From positions 1-25,358 of the forward strand of contig CALGGX010000271.1 of NCBI GenBank assembly GCA_937916025.1: a DNA stretch of 25,358 nt. Direction: 5' to 3'. Shown piece after piece: positions 21,571-25,358 of the stretch; position 1 is the stretch's first letter, and the number at the start of each line of letters is the position of its first letter. The notes under the pieces were generated by a model. The model made no database searches. It saw only the letters and a program-made list of their open reading frames with translations, and was not told where the DNA came from. Origin of the DNA: an uncultured Selenomonadales bacterium. GTDB taxonomy: Bacteria > Bacillota_C > Negativicutes > Selenomonadales > Selenomonadaceae. The translations under genes and the position numbers were made by a program.

Positions 21571-21939
21571 TTACTCCTCTAACTCATCCGTCACTATGAT
21601 TTCTACGCATTCTTCTTTCATATCTTTTTTCTCCGCCGCCAGCTTTACTACTTGCGCATCATCTCTGTAGCACACTCCGTTCAGCGCATCCAATACCGCC
21701 TTCACGTGATTGTCTATATCTCCGTAACTTCGGCTCCCCAATCTTTTATTCCGATGCAACGTTATTTCCACGCGTACCAATCCGGACAACGCTTCTCTGT
21801 CTTTCATTTGGATTATTGCTATGTTCCTTATTGTCTCTTTGTATGCCTTGATTCGCGCAGGTTCGTATGCGTGTCCGTTCGATACGCGCGGACGCGGTTG
21901 CGGATACGGCGTCGTTTTTACTTTTAACTCGATTTTCAA
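21571..21939 (-). CDS. rusA: RusA-family Holliday junction resolvase, 122 aa
   Basis: Homodimeric endonuclease that cuts Holliday junctions. YPQPRPRVSNGHAYEP at the N-terminus, GDIDNHVKAVLDAL with D74, D76 and K80, and YRDDAQVV with the third catalytic Asp near 93 match the family. The start codon is TTG 21939, overlapping the dUTPase stop as TTGA, with GGGAG 6 nt before. Length is typical. Confidence 0.92.
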   Translation of the reverse strand: MKIELKVKTTPYPQPRPRVSNGHAYEPARIKAYKETIRNIAIIQMKDREALSGLVRVEITLHRNKRLGSRSYGDIDNHVKAVLDALNGVCYRDDAQVVKLAAEKKDMKEECVEIIVTDELEE

Positions 21940-22382
21940 TCCGTGCTCCCTATTCCGCCGCGCCTTTTATCCGATGGATCATCCCCGCACGTAAGGTATT
22001 TCTGAAATATCCCTTGCGCTATCGCCTGACCCCTGTAGATCGTCACCGGTTCGCATCCTTCATTTCGCAACGCTATCATTATCTCTCCTTCGTTTTCTTC
22101 GTTGCCGTAATAATCCGCATCGATGATCGAGACTCCCGTCGCCAACACGAGCCCACTCTTTATTGCCAACGAACTCCGTACGTAAATCTTCAGCACTTCG
22201 TCTCTATTCATGTACGCCTTTACGTTCGTCGAAAATATTTCCGTGCCGCCCTCATGGATCGTTTTCGTTTCCATACTGCAGATATCGTAACCCGCCGAGT
22301 ATTTCGTTGCACGACGCGGCATCACCGTAGACAAATACTTATTTACTCTTTCAAAGCCGCGATCCGCGTCCTTCTTCTTCAA
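21936..22382 (-). CDS. dut: dUTPase, 148 aa (TTG start)
   Basis: Hydrolyses dUTP to dUMP, keeping uracil out of DNA and supplying ThyX. The five trimeric-dUTPase motifs are visible in order: SAGYDI, RSSLA, a motif 3 variant GVSIIDADYYGNEENEGEI, RGQAIAQGIF and RRGGIGSTD. The proposed start is TTG 22382, giving a family-typical length, with AGGTGG upstream and a TTGA overlap with the stop of the preceding gene, the same device as at rusA. The frame is open further upstream, to 22901, without a stop, but the residues there look like shadow translation (Arg/Ser/Gly/Cys-rich). So the annotated long fusion is probably not real. Confidence 0.85.
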   Translation of the reverse strand: MKKKDADRGFERVNKYLSTVMPRRATKYSAGYDICSMETKTIHEGGTEIFSTNVKAYMNRDEVLKIYVRSSLAIKSGLVLATGVSIIDADYYGNEENEGEIMIALRNEGCEPVTIYRGQAIAQGIFQKYLTCGDDPSDKRRGGIGSTD

Positions 22383-22817
22383 ATCAACGCCACCTGCCGA
22401 CTGTTGTCTTTTAATACGTGCGTCACAGCATACACTCGCCCGTCCGTATCGTACATTATTACTTTGCTCTCCATGTTCTCCAGACGCAACCGTCCTATCA
22501 ATTCTCGCACCGTCAGTCCGTCCGGCTTTTAACCTCTGATTTTCAGCCTCTTCATTATTCTTTCCGATAATTGCTTTTTCATCTTCACCATCCTTATTCA
22601 ACCCGAACCTGATTTTTTCGCCTTTCAAACTCTCATTCAACCAATTCGCATAATCGATGATTTTTCTTGCATTCGATGCCGCCGTTTCCTTCAAACGCAG
22701 TCTTTCTGCATACTTTATGATGTTTCCGCGACAAAATCCTTGAAACTCTTCCGCCGTCATCAAATCCTGCATCCTCTCTATTGTTTGCGGTTTTGCCATC
22801 TTGTAATGCTCATTCAT
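22379..22817 (-). pseudogene. DUF3310-type gene with a one-base frameshift
   Basis: ATG 22817 overlaps the nuclease stop. Residues about 1-65 (HYKMAKPQTIERMQDLMTAE then EFQGFCRGNIIKYAERLRLK and ARKIIDYANWLNE) match the phage DUF3310 family. Around the T-run 22527-22530 (AAAA on the coding strand) the sensible protein changes frame. Removing one A gives NQRLKPDGLTVRELIGRLRL continuing to HVLKDNSRQVALI and TGA 22379-22381, which overlaps the dut start. Left as is, the frame has no stop and runs into dut. It may be a real mutation, a sequencing error or programmed +1 shifting. An intact product would be about 145 aa. Confidence 0.6.
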
Positions 22818-23674
22818 TTTTCTCGCCCTCTTTCGCAATACTTTCTTACCGCGCAATAACTTTGACATTTCCGTCCATGCCAACATTCCGATGCGCGACA
22901 CGGCAAAGGCAACTTCTTTTCCTCTAACGCCTTCAATAATTCATGCCTCTTCTTCTTCATGTACTTTTGCAGTCGGCTATCCGATACTTTGTTGATCGGA
23001 ATCAGCAACGCGTTTTGCGTCAAGCCTCTGCTTTGCGCCACCCACGTTCCTCCGTCGCGTATCAGCACCTCCAACGCCATTTGTTTTACGGGGTATCCTT
23101 TATTCTCCAACATCAGCCGATACGCGTTCAGTTGCAACGTCGCATCGCGTCTGTGTTTCAGCCCTTTTACGTACTCCGTCTTCATTTTTTCCCGACCGTT
23201 CCGGTAATACTCGCCCGTCGGGATGCTGATTTTTTCCAAGCCCAGCACTTGTGCCGCTTTGTAGCTTCCATATGTCTTTGTGTCATACAGTGTTTGCGTC
23301 GCCGCGTCGTAATAATCGAATTGTCCCGTGTAACTTCCCGTTGGATCGCATAACCTTTGCTCGCTCAGCGATTCGTTGTCGTCGCTTGCCTTTTCCAAAT
23401 ATGCGTGCACCGCACTTCCAAACATCGCGGGCATCATTTCTTGCGGACTTACCGCATACTCTTGCGTAAGTTTCAAATATTCTTCGCGCGTTCCGTTTAT
23501 CAATTGCGTCACCGTCGGCGTGCCCGTCCATTGTCGACTTTCCGCGATTTTCTTCAACACGCGTCGACTCACACATCGACCGCATTCCAGCTCCTCACGG
23601 AGCCTGCATCCTTGCAGGCACTCTTCTATCCTTATCTCTACTCCGTCAGGGCAGATATATCTCGTTTGCGACAT
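22814..23674 (-). CDS. PD-(D/E)XK nuclease with Cys cluster, Cas4/RecB-like, 286 aa
   Basis: Start ATG 23674 is 6 nt after GGAG (ATG 23677 or 23689 are alternatives). The nuclease core is seen in FGSAVHAYLEKA, GQFDYYDAATQTLYDTKTYG (the D...DxK active site, with DTK) and LQLNAYRLML (the QxxxY motif typical of RecB/Cas4). The C-terminus carries four Cys (CWHGRKCQSYCAVRKYC), and further Cys cluster near the N-terminus, suggesting an iron-sulfur or zinc site as in Cas4/AddB nucleases. Likely role: end resection to load the neighbouring annealase, a usual phage exonuclease-annealase pairing. No Cas genes or arrays are present, so it is not a CRISPR protein here. Confidence 0.85.
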   Translation of the reverse strand: MSQTRYICPDGVEIRIEECLQGCRLREELECGRCVSRRVLKKIAESRQWTGTPTVTQLINGTREEYLKLTQEYAVSPQEMMPAMFGSAVHAYLEKASDDNESLSEQRLCDPTGSYTGQFDYYDAATQTLYDTKTYGSYKAAQVLGLEKISIPTGEYYRNGREKMKTEYVKGLKHRRDATLQLNAYRLMLENKGYPVKQMALEVLIRDGGTWVAQSRGLTQNALLIPINKVSDSRLQKYMKKKRHELLKALEEKKLPLPCRASECWHGRKCQSYCAVRKYCERGREK

Positions 23675-24011
23675 CATCCTCTCCTTCATTCATGAATCTC
23701 TTTACGTCTATCACGTATTCGCGCGCACCGGCGTAATTTTTCGTGTTTTCTACTGCCTTCAGGTACTGCTCATATTCGATCGCTTTTCTATACAATTCGC
23801 GCATCGGCACTTTCACGCTCGCGCGCGCCAGCATCGCCTTAATTAATTTCACCGCCGACCAATCATATTTTTTCAAGATGTTTCGGCACTGATAATATTC
23901 CCGTACCTTCTTACCGCCTTCGTATGCCGACAGCTCTTGATTTTTCAACCATGCCGGCACGCACTCGCGGACTTCTGTCATATACGTTTCTTTTCTATTT
24001 TTACTACTCAT
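23646..24011 (-). CDS. Unknown 121-aa protein
   Basis: ATG 24011 is the first start; a second ATG ten codons on is possible. No strong binding site is visible for either. The protein is charged and helical: PAWLKNQELSAYEGGKKVRE, then a Lys/Ala-rich stretch (KLIKAMLARASVKVPMRELY) and an acidic C-terminus (DVKRFMNEGEDDVANEIYLP). It overlaps the nuclease start by about 29 nt. It stands between annealase and nuclease, so it may assist recombination. No family is recognised. Confidence 0.6.
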   Translation of the reverse strand: MSSKNRKETYMTEVRECVPAWLKNQELSAYEGGKKVREYYQCRNILKKYDWSAVKLIKAMLARASVKVPMRELYRKAIEYEQYLKAVENTKNYAGAREYVIDVKRFMNEGEDDVANEIYLP

Positions 24012-24130
24012 ACTTTTTCAAATCGTTTTAAGCCCTGTTTTTGCCGTTCTGCTCTTCGTCAATCTTTGTGTCGTTTTCTTCATCCCGACGCCTTGTAACC
24101 TATTCTCTGTTCGTCTAAGGCATACTTCCT

Positions 24131-24952
24131 TCAAAACGGGATGTCGACATCTTCAATTTCATCATTCTTTGCAACCGCCGACGACAACACCCGAGGCTCT
24201 GCCGGCGACGCGCTTGCATTACTTTTCGACCGGCGCAAGCCTGTCAAGCAGTTTCGCGCTATCGTCGACATCTTCTTCTCTTCCTCCGTCCCGTTGCAGT
24301 ACAACCGGCCGTGGCTCTTGACGCTTATCTTTGCTACTTCCCCGATCGTCTTTCCCGCGTAATTTCCTGTCGTCACGACATACTTCATTGCCGCTCTCAC
24401 GTCATCGGGCATTGTATCTTCGCGCGGCGTCGTCACGGGCGGTGCATCCGCCGATTGCGCCGGTGCATCGCAGACGATCTCAAGCTCCGTTCTGCCGCTG
24501 TGTTCTGCTTGCGGCAACCAATGATCGGGTAACAGCAAGCGTCCGCGGAAATAACCTCCGTCCGGTCTCACGCGGATATCTCCGACATTGTACAAATATC
24601 TGCCGACGCCCAACGCCGCGCACGCTCTCTTGAATGCCGTCGACGCCGCTCCCTTCGTATCCGCCGCATCTGCTATCTCGCAACAATCCGTCCGTTTAAC
24701 TACAGCCTCTTCGAGCAAAGCCGTCAAAGTGCAAACTGCCACCGCGCCATTCGGCATTGCCGCAATCTGCAACTCCGAACTCCAACATCCCGCTCCGAGC
24801 ACTTCGTCAAGTCGATCCTGACAATTGCGCGCATCCACGTAAAGAAAAAGCAGTCTCTTCCGATCTGCATCATACTTCCGACCGATTCGCCACTTCACCT
24901 CGCCTGCACTGAACGACTCCTTCAATCTCGAAACATTCTCCGAAGTAGACAT
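24131..24952 (-). CDS. Rad52-family single-strand annealing protein with SSB-like tail, 273 aa
   Basis: ATG 24952 follows GGAG with an 8-nt gap; longer in-frame starts run through a tandem repeat. Residues about 18-145 carry the Rad52/22-type core: VKWRIGRKYDADRKRLLFLY, ARNCQDRLDEVLGAGCWSSE, then CEIADAADTKGAASTAFKRA and ALGVGRYLYNV. Such proteins anneal complementary single strands and drive phage recombination. A second segment (about 190-245, MKYVVTTGNYAGKTIGEVAK) resembles the small 'GKY.GKT..EI' module of some exonucleases. The C-terminus EIEDVDIPF mimics the SSB tail (acidic run plus DIPF). No SSB gene is in the window. Confidence 0.85.
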   Translation of the reverse strand: MSTSENVSRLKESFSAGEVKWRIGRKYDADRKRLLFLYVDARNCQDRLDEVLGAGCWSSELQIAAMPNGAVAVCTLTALLEEAVVKRTDCCEIADAADTKGAASTAFKRACAALGVGRYLYNVGDIRVRPDGGYFRGRLLLPDHWLPQAEHSGRTELEIVCDAPAQSADAPPVTTPREDTMPDDVRAAMKYVVTTGNYAGKTIGEVAKISVKSHGRLYCNGTEEEKKMSTIARNCLTGLRRSKSNASASPAEPRVLSSAVAKNDEIEDVDIPF

Positions 24953-24998
24953 GCAACAGTCTCCTCTCCTTAATCTTCGCTTGCATTGTACAACGGCT

Positions 24999-25034
24999 GG
25001 CGCAAGCTTCATTCTCGGCGCAAGCTTCATTCTC
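24999..25034 (-). repeat. Exact 18-bp tandem duplication upstream of the annealase gene
   Basis: GGCGCAAGCTTCATTCTC occurs twice in a row (24999-25016 and 25017-25034). It lies 46-82 nt upstream of the annealase start, in a non-coding position, so it could be a duplicated operator or replication slippage. Confidence 0.8.
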
Positions 25035-25064
25035 AATTGCGCGCGTCCAACGTAGGCAAAAACC

Positions 25065-25169
25065 TCAAACCAAGTACATACATAGAGGATCGATCCGATA
25101 TTCCGGAACGGCAACGCAGTCGCGTATGCCGTTCTCGCCCGCGCGGGAGCAATCAAATACAACCTGCAT
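25065..25169 (-). CDS. Putative 34-aa protein at the head of the operon
   Basis: ATG 25169 is preceded by AAGGAG with a rather long 11-nt gap. The product (MQVVFDCSRAGENGIRDCVA, ending RIDPLCMYLV) is soluble with three Cys. It lies upstream of the tandem repeat and the annealase. No family is recognised. It may be a leader or a chance frame. Confidence 0.35.
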   Translation of the reverse strand: MQVVFDCSRAGENGIRDCVAVPEYRIDPLCMYLV

Positions 25170-25200
25170 AGCGGCGGCAGCTCCTTCCCTCAACTTTGCA

Positions 25201-25242
25201 ATGTTACAAACAGTAAAAAATATGCAACAAAAACTGTAACAT
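25201..25242. repeat. 8-bp inverted repeat at the composition boundary
   Basis: ATGTTACA (25201-25208) and TGTAACAT (25235-25242) are perfect inverted copies separated by 26 AT-rich bases. They sit exactly where composition changes. They may be an operator, a recombination site or chance in AT-rich DNA. Confidence 0.4.
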
Positions 25243-25358
25243 CAAGAAGCTCTGAAAGTAGAACAACAGGAACTTCAGGACAATCAGGAGTATATAAAGT
25301 AACAGCATATTGTTCTTGTGCTAAATGTTGTGGAAAAACCAATGGTATTACTTCATCA
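25203..25358 (+). CDS. 3D-domain (cell-wall hydrolase-like) protein, partial, in AT-rich segment
   Basis: The + frame is open to the window end. After a Thr/Ser-rich linker (TVTSRSSESRTTGTSGQSG) it reads VYKVTAYCSCAKCCGKTNGI, the N-terminal signature of the 3D domain found in MltA/YabE-type peptidoglycan-acting and phage lysis-associated proteins. The stretch is A-rich with AGA and ACA codons, quite unlike the preceding GC-rich sequence; the change occurs at about 25195-25200. The frame is open back to a TAG at 25083 but has no obvious start. It may be the start of a different genetic segment, a 5'-truncated gene or an assembly join. Confidence 0.5.

Noticed and set aside
22383..22817. A DUF3310-dUTPase fusion protein read straight through.
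   Set aside because: The middle stretch is Arg/Ser/Cys/Gly-rich shadow sequence, while another frame over the same bases gives a natural protein with a stop overlapping the dut start.
22814..23674. Cas4 as a sign of a CRISPR-Cas locus.
   Set aside because: There are no repeat-spacer arrays and no other Cas genes; the neighbours are phage recombination genes.
24012..24130. Possible genes in the annealase-to-next-gene gap: a frame from an ATG just after the annealase stop that needs read-through of two TAG codons, and a 21-codon basic frame at 24018-24083.
   Set aside because: No other gene here contains in-frame TAG, including the two largest, so recoding is unsupported. The 21-codon frame has only a weak AAGG site and no recognisable product.
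24953..25162. N-terminal extension of the annealase to 25162.
   Set aside because: It would translate the 18-bp tandem repeat and low-complexity Arg/Ala-rich sequence. ATG 24952 has a proper binding site and a family-like N-terminus.

Overview
The window looks like the early/replication half of a temperate phage, prophage or related integrative element from an anaerobic, mid-GC Firmicute (possibly Negativicutes; this host guess rests on gene style only). Evidence for a mobile replicon: a tyrosine integrase, two Bro-N antirepressors, two YopX-family proteins, a DUF3310-type protein, RusA, a Rad52-family annealase, a T7-gp4-like primase-helicase, and dense ATGA/TTGA start-stop overlaps. Evidence for an anaerobe: an oxygen-independent class III ribonucleotide reductase with its activase. 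No structural, lysis or packaging genes are visible, and no DNA polymerase.

Layout. (1) 1-7749, + strand: a train of small, mostly unrecognised genes. Most are separated by GC-rich inverted repeats and nearly all start with the same leader, TTTTGAAAGGATTGAT plus 3-5 nt then ATG. Recognisable members are a ddrB-ParB-type protein (2946-4499), a DUF6927-like protein (4781-5209), a Bro-N antirepressor (6467-7267) and three related small acidic proteins. (2) 7766-8650, +: integrase with a strong terminator. (3) 8688-9367, +: a BrnT/BrnA toxin-antitoxin pair with its own promoter and terminator. (4) 9388-9972, -: a HigB (Gp49-like) toxin with a short HigA-like antitoxin. This cassette is flanked by two 54-bp direct repeats (9314-9367, 9983-10036) that duplicate the 3' end of the next gene. 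(5) 9994-25169, -: one long, tightly coupled operon. In transcription order: small ORF, Rad52-like annealase, unknown, PD-(D/E)XK nuclease, DUF3310-type gene (frameshifted), dUTPase, RusA, ThyX, small ORF, adenine methyltransferase, sliding clamp, YopX, two tiny ORFs, primase-helicase, unknowns, YopX, unknowns, antirepressor, NrdD, NrdG, sigma-region-4-like protein. (6) 25200-25358: an AT-rich stretch of different composition encoding the start of a 3D-domain protein on the + strand, running off the end.

Functionally the - strand operon is a self-sufficient replication and dNTP module. NrdD/NrdG make dNTPs without oxygen, Dut and ThyX feed dTMP, the primase-helicase and clamp act at the fork, and the annealase, nuclease and RusA handle recombination. 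The main points of interest are: matched palindromes at the same codon position in both antirepressor genes; the repeated intergenic hairpin and leader modules; the direct repeats around the HigBA cassette; two toxin-antitoxin pairs whose antitoxins both look cut short; an SSB-like DIPF tail on the annealase; and a one-base frameshift ahead of dut.
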